Source of the DNA: Hyalella azteca
Lineage: Eukaryota; Arthropoda; Malacostraca; Amphipoda; Hyalellidae
Assembly: GCF_000764305.2 (NCBI RefSeq)
Contig: NW_025932596.1
Location: 186,001 to 250,000 of the forward strand
Length of the DNA: 64,000 bases
Direction: 5' to 3'
In this document: positions 50,228 through 63,358 of the stretch, in pieces
Layout of the letters: the number at the start of each line of letters is the position of its first letter
How positions within the stretch are numbered: position 1 is the stretch's first letter
The notes under the pieces: generated by a model
Told to the model about the DNA's origin: nothing
Databases searched by the model: none
What the model saw: only the letters and a program-made list of their open reading frames with translations
Position numbers and translations under genes: made by a program

Positions 50228-50621
50228 GTAACATTAACTTCTTACGAACCCTTACAAGACGCTAATCTTCACAACGGCGGCGACTCCGCGAGTCTTTCCT
50301 CAAAAATAGAAACCCCAAACGTAAAAAAACGCCACCGCCGCATGAAAAGCTCAGGCGCTAAGACCACCGGAGACTTGGATGACGCGGAAGGGTTCGAGTT
50401 CAGCATAGTGTCGCTTGATAACAAACAATGGCTGTTTGAAGCATCCAGCCAAGAAGAGCGAGAGGAGTGGGTAACCGCCATAGAACAACAAATACTTGCG
50501 TCGCTTCAGGGCAATGAAAGTCACAAGAAAAACAATGAGTCAGGCCGGGACCCGCAGGCTGTCCATATCATCAAGACTCGCGTGCCCGGCAATAACCTTT
50601 GCGCCGACTGTGATGCGCCCA
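50228..50621 (+). CDS. AGAP exon: rear of PH domain and start of the ArfGAP zinc finger
   Basis: 131 codons plus one base. It runs from VTLTSYEPLQDAN through a basic KKRHRRMKS patch to the last PH strands and helix (FEFSIVSLDNKQWLFEASS, EEREEWVTAIEQQILASLQG). It then enters the ArfGAP domain with NNLCADCDAP, whose two cysteines are the first pair of the C-x2-C-x16-C-x2-C zinc finger. The acceptor is a tandem CAGCAG at 50222-50227, so the exon may start at 50225 (one extra Gln) or 50228. The first bases after it, GTAACA, also look like a donor. Donor used: GTGAGT from 50622, phase 1. Confidence 0.96.
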
Positions 50622-50630
50622 GTGAGTTGA

Positions 50631-50870
50631 AAATTACTCAATAATTACTTGATAGGTGCTCAATAATTACCTGATAGTTACTCAATAACTAGCTGATATT
50701 TACTCAATAGTTGCCTGACAGTTACTCAATAGTTACCTGATAGTTACTCTACAATTACCTTGACAGTTACTCAATAATTACCTTATTGTTACTCAATAAT
50801 TGCCTGATATTTACTCAATAATTTCCTGGTAGTTACTGATAGTTTCTCAGTAATTATCTAATAGCTGCTC
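50631..50870 (+). repeat. 22-bp tandem repeat after the 50622 donor
   Basis: About eleven diverged units of AGTTACTCAATAATTACCTG plus AT begin nine bases inside the intron. Confidence 0.85.
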
Positions 50871-51009
50871 AAAACGAAGTAGTTAGTGAAGAGTTTGTGG
50901 CTCGTGAGGAAGCAGTTAGTTCTAATTATCATCAATCAGAAAGTGGAATTTGATAGAATTAGAAGAATAAATTGTGACTCAGTTACCCTGATGTTTTGAT
51001 ACACACCAT

Positions 51010-51234
<225 letters not shown>

Positions 51235-51244
51235 TGAGTCTCAT

Positions 51245-51400
51245 CTTGCATCCACTCATATATTCCATCATACATTCACTCATACATTACATCATATATT
51301 CCATCATACATACCATCATACATACCATCTTACATTCCATCATATAACCCATCGTTTATTCCATCTATCACTCCGATCTCACGTTCCCATCATATATCCT
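51245..51400 (+). repeat. ATTCCATCATAC repeat after the 51234 donor
   Basis: Degenerate 11-13 bp units (CATACATTC, CATATATTCCAT) start within about 12 bases of the donor. Confidence 0.75.
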
Positions 51401-51530
51401 CATAAGTTCGCCTCTTAGGTCACTTAGTTTTTCGTAAAGAAGAGCGTTTTAGTCACGGATAAAATATGGTGACGGTTGCATTTACTTTTTCATTGAGAAA
51501 TATAATTAATTTTCTGTTTTATGACAACAG

Positions 51531-51705
51531 TTGCGGGCCGGCGTCGGTGCTGCAAGCTCTGGGCAACGAGGCGGGCAACCGCGTGTGGGAGAGCAACGTG
51601 CACAACACAAGCCTCAGCAAACCCGGGCCTCGCTCGCCACGTGAGGACAAGGAGAGGTGGATCAGGGCCAAGTATGAGGCCAGAGAGTTCCTGCAACTCC
51701 TGCCG
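51531..51705 (+). CDS. AGAP exon: rear of the ArfGAP domain
   Basis: 58 codons after the split Pro: CGPASVLQALGNEAGNRVWE, then a short variable stretch and SKPGPRSPREDKERWIRAK, ending EFLQLLP. The GN..(A/G)N.VWE motif and the ERWIRAKYE helix are standard for ArfGAP domains of the AGAP class. Human AGAPs have PELL where this one has CGPA after DDWP, a local difference. Acceptor ACAACAG ends at 51530; donor GTGAGT starts at 51706, phase 0. Confidence 0.97.
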
Positions 51706-52122
51706 GTGAGTCAACTGTCGTGTTATGCTTTATCTGATATATTACTTTAATACCAGCCATAGTAATTTAATACTACTAATACTTTATCTCTGGACAAGTT
51801 TATGTACAATATTTTTACCGATCTAAAGATATTTGTTGCCTCGGAATTATTCCGTTTTTAATTAAAAGTTTCCATCGTATTTTTACCGATTTTCATGTAT
51901 ATTTTTTGCGTACTATTCATGCCGTTTTTAAGGCGTGTTCAATGACTTATGTTATTGTTCGATAAACGGATAGATTTTATACGTGTATTGGGTAGATTTT
52001 CCGTGTTTTCTTTCGTGGTTTTAGTCACGAAATAAGTTGATTATTATCATTTTACATCAATCCTCAGAAATAAATCGATATCATCAAAGTAAAAAATAAC
52101 TAACAATTCCCTCTTATTGCAG

Positions 52123-52308
52123 TCAACATCAGACTTGTCAGAGGATCTTGTGGAGAGCGTGTGTTGCGGGGACGTGGCGCGGCTATCGCTGCTCCTGCAA
52201 CACACAAACGATGTAAACAAACCCATAGCGGCGCCTCGAGACACGCGCACGCTGCTGCATCTTGCCGCTGGTCTGCCGTCACTACCTGCACTACAGCTTC
52301 TTATCTGG
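52123..52308 (+). CDS. AGAP exon: first ankyrin repeats
   Basis: 62 codons: STSDLSEDLVESVCCGDVAR leads into ankyrin helices, then TRTLLHLAAGLPSLPALQLL and IW. TLLHLAAG is the classic ankyrin TxLHxAA signature and QLLIW matches the AGAP sequence at this point. Acceptor TTGCAG ends at 52122. The exon ends in TGG followed by GTCAGT, the first unit of a 14-copy 20-bp tandem array, so the donor itself is part of a minisatellite. Confidence 0.96.
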
Positions 52309-52584
52309 GTCAGTCTTAGTCTTAGTGCGTCAGTCTTAGCCTTAGTGCGTCAGTCTTAGCCTTAGTGTGTTAGTCTTAGCCTTAGTGTGTCAGTCTTAGC
52401 CTTAGTGGGTCAGTCTTAGCCTTAGTGCGTCAAGTCTTAGCCTTAGTGCGTCAGTCTTAGCCTTAGTGCGTCAGTCTTAGCCTTAGTGCGTCAGTCTTAG
52501 CCTTAGTGCGTCAGTCTTAGCCTTAGTGCGTCAGTCTTAGCCTTAGTGCGTCAGTCTTAGCCTTAGTGCGTCAGTCTTAGCCTT
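52309..52584 (+). repeat. 20-bp minisatellite, 14 units, starting at the 52309 donor
   Basis: Units of GTCAGTCTTAGCCTTAGTGC begin at the first base of the intron and continue nearly unbroken. Eight late units are identical. Almost every unit repeats the donor hexamer GTCAGT. Confidence 0.95.
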
Positions 52585-52739
52585 CATCGCGACTTCTTCA
52601 TATGAATCTCATTTACATCATGTCTTAACCTATTATAAGTCTAGACAAAATGATCAAGCTCCTAAGCTAGTCAAAGCATAAAGTAATTTCTTTGTCCTTT
52701 GATAAGTTAAAGTATAACTCTTTTTATTCTATATTACAG

Positions 52740-52973
52740 CACAACGCGAACGTGCAAGCTCTGGACTCTGACGGTCGGTCTGCTCTGTACTACGCACGTG
52801 CAGCAGGCGACCGCAGCTGCATTGAGCTGCTGCTGCAGAGTGGCTGTCCCGAGACCTGTATTGCTGCATCGACCTCGCAGCAGCAGCAGCAGAGCTCTAC
52901 TTTACCAAGACGCAAGAGCTCCTTCAGTCGAAAACCTGAAATACTGGATAAGCTACAAGCCAGCATTATCTGA
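52740..52973 (+). CDS. AGAP terminal exon: last ankyrin repeat and C-terminus
   Basis: 77 codons and a TGA. HNANVQALDSDGRSALYYAR and AAGDRSCIELLLQSGCP form the last ankyrin repeat. They match the family's YGVDV..RD..G.TALAYAR.A.S.EC...L...GCP pattern. A five-Gln run from consecutive CAG codons follows, then a basic Ser-rich tail (LPRRKSSFSRKPEIL) ending in ASII. Acceptor TATTACAG ends at 52739. The tail length is usual for the family. The CAG run may vary between individuals. Confidence 0.97.
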   Translation, partial: HNANVQALDSDGRSALYYARAAGDRSCIELLLQSGCPETCIAASTSQQQQQSSTLPRRKSSFSRKPEILDKLQASII

Positions 52974-52998
52974 AAGCTTTCTCATCATTAGAACACTA

Positions 52999-53004
52999 AA
53001 TAAA
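52999..53004 (+). promoter_or_regulatory. Candidate polyadenylation signal of AGAP
   Basis: AATAAA lies 25 bp after the AGAP stop codon. Another AATAAA is at 53951-53956, so the 3' UTR could be very short or about 1 kb. I cannot tell which is used. Confidence 0.4.
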
Positions 53005-54890
53005 TATTGTTGACTAAGTTTATATATGAAACGATGAAGAAAATAACTTGGGTTGTAGTCGTAAAATGCCTGAAACTTGGCGAGAACATTATTTTGGCAG
53101 CGTTATTTATATTTTTAGTTGGCTGTCTCTGAGGGAAAAATATTTCGTTAAACCAGCATGATATTAATACTGTCACTTTAGATCGTGTCTTCGAAGCACT
53201 TGAGCCTTTGGCTGTGAGCGTTTGAGATAGGGAACGATTTAGTGATTTGTGATCGAAGTGACTCTTCCGCCTTGCATTTCTTCCATTTTCATTCCTTGGA
53301 ACTCAACTTCCTGCTTTCGTAATCTTAGTAACTCTCTGCTTCATGTAGAGGAAAATCTGTCCATCGCCTCCTCTGAATTTCGCTTTTTTGTATATAGGAA
53401 ATTCTGTCGTATGAACTGATGTTTTTTTGGTGCGGCTCGAGCAGTTCCTCCTGTTTTTCCTAAGATGTTGAACTTGCGCTGCCATAGATCAATTTTTGTT
53501 GGATCAATCGTTGGATCGTAACTCGTGTTCATTTATTGCGTGCTTTTGGTGTTGAGAACAAATATTAGAAATTTTTACTAACAATAATTTGTTCATATTT
53601 CAGAGTGCAACTTGCATAAACTAAATTTTGCCAGTCATTTCTGCTCACGTTGCTTCCAGCTATGACAAAAAACATCAGTTTCTTCATGGCAGTGAATCTT
53701 CAAACTTGTATGAAATTTTATTCATTATACCAAATTTACGCTAACTATTAGACTATCCTATTGGGGGCCAATAGTAACCGCTTCATACAGTGGACGTGTG
53801 TCGGGGCTAAAATTTTGCCTGGTATAACGATCATGAAATCTGGCATCGTCTCAGCCGAACAAACATTTTGACTTTTGAGCGCTTCTCAGACTATCGCTGT
53901 CTACTCTAGCTTTTGAAACGAGTATTGCCTTTTGACGTGCTGTTTAATTCAATAAAAGCTAATAAGTGTCATAGTCTAAGTGATATAAATGTGGTTGAAA
54001 CCGATTATTCATGAAGTCTTAATCAATCTTAACTTGAGTTCTTCTGCTATGGGCCTAGCGCAAAGTGATCACAGAGTGCAGTGATTGTTGGACGCAACTT
54101 TCTACTTTAGATTGTCGGAGAAACGCTTTTAATGAACTCCATCCGAGCAGTAAAGTTGATAGTGAAAGCTCAGGAATGTTTCAAATAATTTCATCGAATA
54201 TATGTTAATTTTATGACATGGCCTCTCTAAGTTTCAGTATCAGATAATTTCATGGCTTCCATTAGCTCAGTGATATTCTAACTTACTTGTCTTTTTAATT
54301 TGATTTATTATCTTTATTTATATTGTTTTTTGACTCAAATAACGTAAAGCGTATAACTTAAGTTCGTTCAAATTTATATTCCTTGAATCTTTTTCATTGT
54401 CAGTCATGTGCAACTAAAAAATTCCAAAGGAAAAAAATTGACCAAATAATCCTCCAAGTGCGGCTTCATGTTGCCAAATTTTCTAAGACTTTCATTAATT
54501 CGTTTTTGTTTGATGTAGTTTGTTCATAAGGAATAAGCGGTTCTTTTGGCTGGTCTCGAATGTTTTAGTTCCTCCACAGTTTTCATTGCTTTTGAAATTA
54601 TTATATCTTGCGAGGAAGGCGTCATTTAATCAGATATTATTGACAAATTTATGGACAACCCGTCTGGGGCATGTTATTTGTGAATGTTAATTACAAAAAA
54701 ATTATTTGACTGTAACGTTTTTAAGTATTTCTGCGATGTTGAAGCTGAGGAGATTATCTACGGTTAGCCAAATCTAAAAGCGCTACATCTCTTCTATTGT
54801 ATTAAAGTTGTAGCTTTGTCTCAAAACATAACCTGCTATCCATTTCCTAAGCTTGTATGAGGAAAGCTTTGTGGATAGTAGGACGTATGT

Positions 54891-55048
54891 CACTCAGAGA
54901 AATTATCTAGATTTGTCCAAATAACGATGCGGGGTTTGCACTCGTGTGGGTCGTCCTAATCCAGTTTATCCGGACACAACGCTGTATTAATGCTACTTGC
55001 AGGAAGTGTGTCTCTATTTGGTCATTATAATCTATTAATTTTTTAATG
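54891..55048 (+). mobile_element. Family 1 element
   Basis: CACTCAGAGAAATTATCTAG at the left, TTGTCCAAATAACGATGCGG and GTGGGTCGTCCTAATCCAGT inside; the right end is degenerate. Confidence 0.75.
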
Positions 55049-58000
55049 TATTTCGCCGAATGTAGAATGAAATGTTCAAATGAGGCTTGAATGTCGCCAG
55101 ATTTTACTTCAGTTTTCTCACGCTATTTTCTACTTCAACATTCTCTCTCAAAGTCATTGTACATCAAAGTTTTTTGTTTGTATGTAAAAGATCGTGTACA
55201 TTTCTTTGTAAATGGTTTAAATTATTCTAATTTATTTAGCTAAACTTTCCGAGCTCGCAGCACTACCAAAGAATTTGTAGTTAGCTCCGTACAATATTTA
55301 TTTGCTGCAGCTTTCGGTAGTTTCTTCGTACGGAAAACTTCCTTTTTTGCATGTTTCAACGCTAATTTTTAGATTAAACTCGACCAGAAAAAATGTCTGA
55401 CGAACGTTCTAGCAGCTCATTATTGATAGTAGTATTTATTTTCTAATTGTGTACGAGGGCTTGTAGGTTGTTTTATATCCAAGATATAATTTGTTCCAAG
55501 TTCCCTTCGTAATTTGCTTGTCCTGAAAGTGCTTCTATTCCACATGTGGTGAAGCGATTCACTTTTTCCGGATTGTATTTTCTTGCCTAATTTGCTCAAT
55601 ATTTTTTGTTGTACATTTAGATTTTTAAATAGGGAAGGCTTGGAAGACGAGGACTTCGTTCATTCATTCAGATAACTTTTCTAAAACACGCATTGCGTTT
55701 TCTTCCTGTCTTTTGTCTTTATTATTCATTTTCTATAGTTATTATTTTCCTTTCTTCAGTAATTCGTAAAAAACTTTCTTTTACTTTATTCTGCGTCGGC
55801 TGTTTATATTAACGTCATTTTATTACGGGATTATTATATGATTTTTTCTTATTCCAGCGTGAAATCATTCAGACAACCATTAATTACTTTTATCATTGAT
55901 TTACGTATCTGATTTTATGTTAAATATGTTGTACACGGTTTTCTCGTTAATCGTTTCGTTGTTTAAGGAAATGTAAGTTTTTTTATATCGAAGTCCTGAA
56001 TTTAGGCCGTGGAAAAAAGTCTGATATTTGTAAAAAGTTTTCATTATATTTTCAGTGACATTCAAAATGTGTAAATATTGTGGGAAATCAGAGATATATT
56101 ATTTTCTCATTTATTTTATTGTGTTCGGTAGTTATTTTTTCGTGGCTACACTTGTTACTTATCCAATAATTTTTAGGACAAAGTTATGTGACCTCAGAAG
56201 CAGTATTGTTCAGCGTTCTTTAAGCTCAGATATTTGCTTTTATGACGCATTAATAAAACATGTTCTTCTGACTTGTTTCAGCTTCATCGTCCCATTCAGG
56301 AATCAGAGATTTTTCGGCAATAAAATTAGGCAAATACAATGCAACTAAACGGTTGTGCGTTTTGCATATCCCCTTGTTGGAAATAATTCGGTCATTGATG
56401 TGTTTGAACGGTCGTGTTTATAAGGAATATGTTTATAGGTACTACCGTACTATGTTGAAACATATAGGTATCCAAATTGAAACTTGCTGGGTACCCGAAG
56501 TGAAATTTTGACCAGGGATAATTCAGAATGAAAAATATTATTGATCAGCATTAAGAAATCCATGAAATTTGCTTCGTGAGAGCGTGGAATATAATTTTGA
56601 GATCAGTTTGCTATTAATTTTTGCATGGTTGGAATATCTTGACGATTTTTGTCGTCCAACAGCGTATCATTGCCGCAAGCCCTCATTTTAGCTGCTAGGA
56701 CATTTATTCATGGTAGTTCCCTCGTAACGCCGTCGATGTTAAAGAAAACCGTATAAATTTCCGTTTTAAATGATTTTTAATATCCCTGAAAATTTTCGTA
56801 CAATATGTAAATATATCAATTAAACAGTTTTTACAAAGGTAAACTTAGTAGGTTGCTAATGGAGATTGCAACTTATTTCGGCGGCGATTTGTTTTTGCAT
56901 AACCTTTTGACTGGTTGGAATGCCAGGCATTTTTCAATCAACCTCCTTGCTTTAGATGGTTCAGATTATGAGATAACAAACGTTATAACTAACGCGACCA
57001 ATTGAAACGTTCTAGCCCCTATCACTAGCGAAGGCTATATAGCGCAAAGTTTTATGATGCAAATATTGGCTTCAGCATTCAGAGGTTACTGAAAGGGCGG
57101 GCGTTCTGCTGGTTATTATAGCCTGAAAACCAACAAAATGCGAGTTGAGCCTATAATCTTTCATCCAAAGTTGTATAAGAGATATAGCTGAAGAAAAAGT
57201 CTAGGGTAGATGGCAAATAATCCGAGTGGTGAACTCGCTGTGCTAATGTATGGTAATTTGCTTAATTCATGGATCGTCTAGGGAGATCCTGAAGCACAAA
57301 CTTTACATACAAATCATTCAACTGGTAACTAGTAAATGATGATAATTCAAGGGGCTCATAAACAAAATATCTACTTTATGCTATTAGCACACAAACTCGT
57401 ACAATGTTGGGAGAAATATCTTCACCAAAGTCGCTAATTCTTCATCGGGGTAAACCTATGTCGTCTATGACCTATACATTAACAGTGTGATAAGATATAT
57501 GTAGAATTCACAAATATCTAAAAAGCTTCATTCAAAGTACTGTCTAAAACGCGAATTTTGAATATTCGTAGAGAAACTTCACTTTGGTTTTATCAACAAA
57601 AATTTGGTCGAAAAATTCCGTAACTCACAGTATATCCGCAGCGACACGTCATAGGTTTTGCACGTCATACGGCTTTCGTGTTGTTGACAGAAAACGCCGT
57701 TGCAAGAGTACAGAAAAACTTTGCAGAAATCAACTATTTCCGGAGAACTGTGAGTTATGCGCTTCTTATTTTGACGCACAGGCCACAGGTACCTAGTAAT
57801 CTAGTATTGTAATATTGTTAAACCGTATAAAATACTTTGTACTATAAGGATTAGATAGCTAGTCAAGTAAGCGTGAGAAGTTGAAGGTTTGAAATACCGT
57901 ACTTCTGCGTCTTCACTGAAAGCATGAAATTTGACTCGCTGCAAAAGTCAGAGCAAGTTCAACCAATTCAATTGCCTCCTAGTACTAATAGGCTAATGTC

Positions 58001-58271
58001 ATGTAGGCAGTCGAGCTACCGTCGTCCATACATGATAAATGACACAAGTCAGCAAATACTGCACTTAACTTGCCACTTCTCATTAAAAACAATAATAGGC
58101 TTTACTCTTTAGGCTACTGGTCTGGTCACATGTCACAGTGGTCAGTGGTCACAGTTGTCAGATCAGAAGCCAGACCAAAAATAATAAATTTTTATCATTT
58201 GTATTGTTCAATTATCACACAGTAATGAGTAATCAATCAAATCAATGTAACTTTTATTAGTAGTTACTACA

Positions 58272-58459
58272 TAGTGGCAAAGCAGAGAGTTTTTTAGACT
58301 CTCCCTCAAGTTCATTTTTGAGTCCTATAAGTAGACTAGTAAAGTATCCTGGATACTAGCATCCATAGTGACAAAGCAGAGAGTTTTTTAGACTCTCCCT
58401 CAAGTTCATTTTTGAGTCCTATAAGTAGACCAGTAAAGTATCCTGGATACTAGCATCAT
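58272..58459. repeat. 94-bp tandem duplication, nearly identical
   Basis: GTGGCAAAGCAGAGAGTTTT and AGTAAAGTATCCTGGATACT recur exactly 94 bp apart with about two mismatches, so it is recent. Confidence 0.95.
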
Positions 58460-58974
58460 CATACTTAAGAAATTGGTTTAAATCTTGGGTAAATGAGGAA
58501 ATTGAAAATGAACTGATTCTAAAAAAGCTGTGGTTTGCCACTATGAGTTACTAGTTAGTTAATAACTTGAAAGCTAGTAAGCCATTGTAATTTGTAATAT
58601 TTTAATCTTGACTAAAAATTGTGGTTCAGTTTTATTTCAAAATAAGATTGTTTCTTAATTTAAGGAGACTGTTTTCGTCAAAAATCTAAAATTGTGGCTT
58701 TTCCGGAAATTCCGGTTTTTAGTATATTTATATTAAAGGTCCAAAAGATTCACATCTAAATCTAATGATCCCAAAACCACTTTAGTGCGTTAATTTGTTC
58801 GTTAACGACAGCCGCCAAAGTGCAAGTAAAACTTATACCTTTAATGATGACAAATTTCTGTTTTTAGGCTTTCCTGAAAAATTTAAGTTATGCACCTTAG
58901 AAATCTATCTCCTCCTATGATTATCAAGGGGACCATCTATCCTAAAATTTCAAATTTTGGCATTTTCTGGTTTT

Positions 58975-59260
58975 TGTGCTTATCTTAAAGCTTACTTTCT
59001 GACGCATCAAACAGTACCAGAAGCATCCCTCTACGCCGAAAAATGAATTTGTGACAGCTCCCTAAAAGGGGGCAGTTTCAACTTTCAAGGCCCCTTCAGT
59101 AAAGTCTATGGGATTAATTAGGAAGCTGAACACACTAAAAAGGAACGTCTGACATAAAGCGGCTGATTATGGCATTACCCGGTGCTTATACTCATTTTAA
59201 AGCTTACTTTCTGTCTTCTGACGCATCGAACGGTATCAGAACCATCTCTCTACCTGCATT
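58975..59260. repeat. Direct duplication about 210-215 bp apart
   Basis: TTAAAGCTTACTTTCTG, GACGCATC(A/G)AAC(A/G)GTA and CATC(C/T)CTCTAC occur near 58987 and 59197. Confidence 0.75.
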
Positions 59261-59555
59261 TTGACGTGCAAGACGCGTCGCAGAATGGAGGGCGGTGGGG
59301 GGCAGCCTTCACTATTTGAATGGGAGATGATTCAAGAGAAGCTCTACAAATATTGCGTATAGCGGCCAACACCAACACACTCAGTGCCCATCAAGACAGC
59401 AAGGTGGGAGGTGTACTGCCAGTTGCACTATGCCTCACTGACTTGGTTTGAGGCTTAATTACGGTATCTAGGCTACATTACGACTCTTTTACATCCATTT
59501 ACGTCCCACGTGGCCATTTTTTGAGCATGTTGTAAACCTCCTACTGCTCTCACGG

Positions 59556-59862
59556 AAAACCTATCTCCTCCTAGAGTTTTAAAGCTACAGCAATGAGACA
59601 TATACCATTTGATTCATAAAGACCATACCTGTCAACCAACCCATCAGTTTTTTTAATTTGTGCATGTTTCGTCATATATATGGGGGAGAAGGGGGGGAAA
59701 CAGGGAAAAAGTGGAAAAATGGGAAAAACGCGCATAAAAAAAAGTAAGGGGAAAATGAAAAAAGTGATGGGTTGGTCAATAGGTATGGTCTTTACAAATC
59801 GAATGATACGTGTCTCAATGTTGTAGGACAAGATTTGTAGGAGGAGATAGATTTTCTAAAGT
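59556..59862. mobile_element. Foldback element with about 90-bp inverted arms
   Basis: CTATCTCCTCCTA, CAATGAGACATATACCATTT and AAAGACCATACCTGTCAACC at the left are mirrored at 59765-59862. The 120-bp loop is G/A-rich. Confidence 0.85.
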
Positions 59863-60019
59863 ACCCATTTTTGGCCATTTTCTATGACTTTCACGTTTTC
59901 TATCAATTTTTTTTTTAAAAATTCATAGGAGCAAAATGTTATTTTTTTACATTTTACGTATGTATGTGAAGTTTCATCATGATTGGATAATAACTGTAGA
60001 AGTTTGTCCGGAGTGTAGA

Positions 60020-60330
60020 CGGTCCCCTTAAGCTACAGCAATGAGACTTGAGAAGTTGAGAGATATAGCCTACCATTCTATTTCTAAGAACAATCTCTAG
60101 AAACCATCTGATCATTTTTTTTATTTTGTTATAGTTTGAATTATATATTGGAAAAAGGGGATCAGGGTATGGAAAATTTTTTGGAAAATCCTCCCTCCCT
60201 CCCAAACAAATTCAAAATTCATAAAAATGGTCAGATTGATTTTAGATATGTTTGTTACAAATCGAATGATATGTCTCTTGATGTCGTAGCATGTTTAATG
60301 AATGAGGAGATAGATTTCTACAGTACCCCC
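60020..60330. mobile_element. Second, related foldback element
   Basis: Left arm AAGCTACAGCAATGAGACTT to ACCATCTGATCA; right arm TGGTCAGATTGATTTTAGAT to GAGGAGATAGATTT. Its right arm matches the arms of the element at 59556, its left arm is more diverged. Confidence 0.75.
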
Positions 60331-60844
60331 TTTTTTAGCGTTTCCATCAATTTTGTGTTTTCTTTCATTTTTTCAAAAAATTCACACAAACAAAAAAGTC
60401 ATCGATTTCTGTTTTACATACGTGTACCAAGTTTCAAAACAATCCGTCTGTAAATAAAAAAGTTTTTTTACACCAAAACAGTTCCCTTAAAGGCCAGTGA
60501 CATTACTGCCAATTGAAAAAAGTTTGGACCATTCCATTATTTAAGAGAAATTGACTTGTAAAAATTTCTTGATGCATGGTTTTTGTAACTTGTAGCATTA
60601 GTCTAAAAATTCAAGTGAATCTAACCAATTTCATCCATTCCTGCATCATTTTCTCAATATCTTCAGTAATAAATAAGGACAGCTAATATTTACCTGAGGT
60701 TTTTTAAAAATTACCCATGAAATTAACCTATTTACTTGCAATTTTTAGAAAATTCTGCCCCATGGTGGAATGCTAGGAAATGGTTGGTCATTTAGATCCA
60801 CCAGGCTAACCAGAGTGCTCCAGCACTACTCACTTGAGGGGCAG

Positions 60845-61010
60845 AGGGGGAGTAGGACAGCCCTGCGCTCCAATACAAGTTGGCCAGCAGCTGCGGTAGC
60901 TCACATTAGAGCATGCGCTTGTCCCGCTCCTATTGTAGTTGAACAAGGGTGCTGCCAATGCTGCTGGCCCACTTGTATTGGAGCATGTGGCTGTCCTGCT
61001 ATTTTTTGCC
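60845..61010. repeat. Imperfect palindrome, about 45-bp arms
   Basis: GGACAGCCCTGCGCTCCAAT ACAAGTTGGCCAGCAGC at 60855 is mirrored by GCTGCTGGCCCACTTGTATT then GGAGCATGTGGCTGTCC at 60958, with a 65-bp loop. Confidence 0.8.
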
Positions 61011-62155
61011 ACTGCGCTCCTCAATTACATAGGTACATGTTGATTTAGATGGCATTTAGAATGCTGCCATGTTCTGCCTAGTGTTACAAATTGAAGCATT
61101 CATGCTAGTATGGATTTTCTACTTATTGCTGAAATCTTGCCGGCCTTATATAACCAGTTTTTCTTATGTGTCAAATTTTGCAACCAAATTGTACACTTTT
61201 GTCAACTATTAGATGGGACTAGGGAAACTTCAGAAACAGACTTCAGAGAGTAGAAGAGACTAGAGACTTCAGAAATAAGTAGAAAAATTACAACCCTGAT
61301 CATGTCTCAGAAGGTAGATACATTCCATGCCAGCATTCTTATGCCATTTTCTTATTTTTTTACACAAAAAAATTAAAGAAGGATAATTGGAATGGGTGCA
61401 ATTGTTCATAATAACAAGTGATTGTCTCTTTCAAGGGTGGCTTCAACCTGAAATTTTAGGCTGAAATTTTCAAAAATTGTAGGTAAAAAAGATGGTTTTA
61501 GGGGTGATTTTCAAACATTGCTTGTAAAAATGTGCCATTGTTATTGAATTTTACTTGGGTAAAAGTAAAAACAATTGGTTGATATTTGAAAAGCATGGGT
61601 ACAAATGTGGCATTTTTTCTCAATGTAATCATATGAATAATGCAAGGGTCACAGTAGCAGATAAAATCATCTCTAAGGATGGGCATTTTTGGATCATTCA
61701 TGATTGGCTTCTGCTTGATTTTCCAGTTTGATAAAAATGTTAGTAAGGCTTTAGTTCCAGCTCAAAATAGTATTTTCCAATCAAAGCATTTTGATTGGGG
61801 CAACTTGCTGAAATGACATTAAAAATTGCCTTTAGGGTTAAAGTCACTGTTAATTTGATTTTAAGGTTCAATTTCCAAAATGTAACCTCAATCGTTGAAG
61901 TGATGCTTCAAAATAAATATATAATCTTAATTTTTAAATTAATTAATAATGTTAATCAATGCTGAAAGGTTCTTCATGCTTCACACACTTATTAGCTAAT
62001 GTGCAAGTCCCAACCTCACCCTACCCCTTAGACTTGAGTCTAGACCTAGGTTGATTGGGGGATGTTATTTTATTGGACTTTATTGGATTTGTATTGTTTT
62101 TACTAATAGTACCTTATAAGTTAAGTACCTATGTAATGAATCGTTTCTCTCCCAG

Positions 62156-63358
<1,203 letters not shown>

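Larger units (their letters stand above)
52974..62155. other. Intergenic region between AGAP and the COPA exon
   Basis: 9.2 kb. 53000-58100 is AT-rich, mostly unique sequence with one family 1 element at 54891. From 58272 the texture changes: a recent 94-bp duplication, duplicated segments at 58975 and 59185, two related foldback elements at 59556-59862 and 60020-60330, and a palindromic segment at 60845-61010. 61050-62155 shows nothing I can name. No coding exon was recognised before 62156. Confidence 0.6.
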
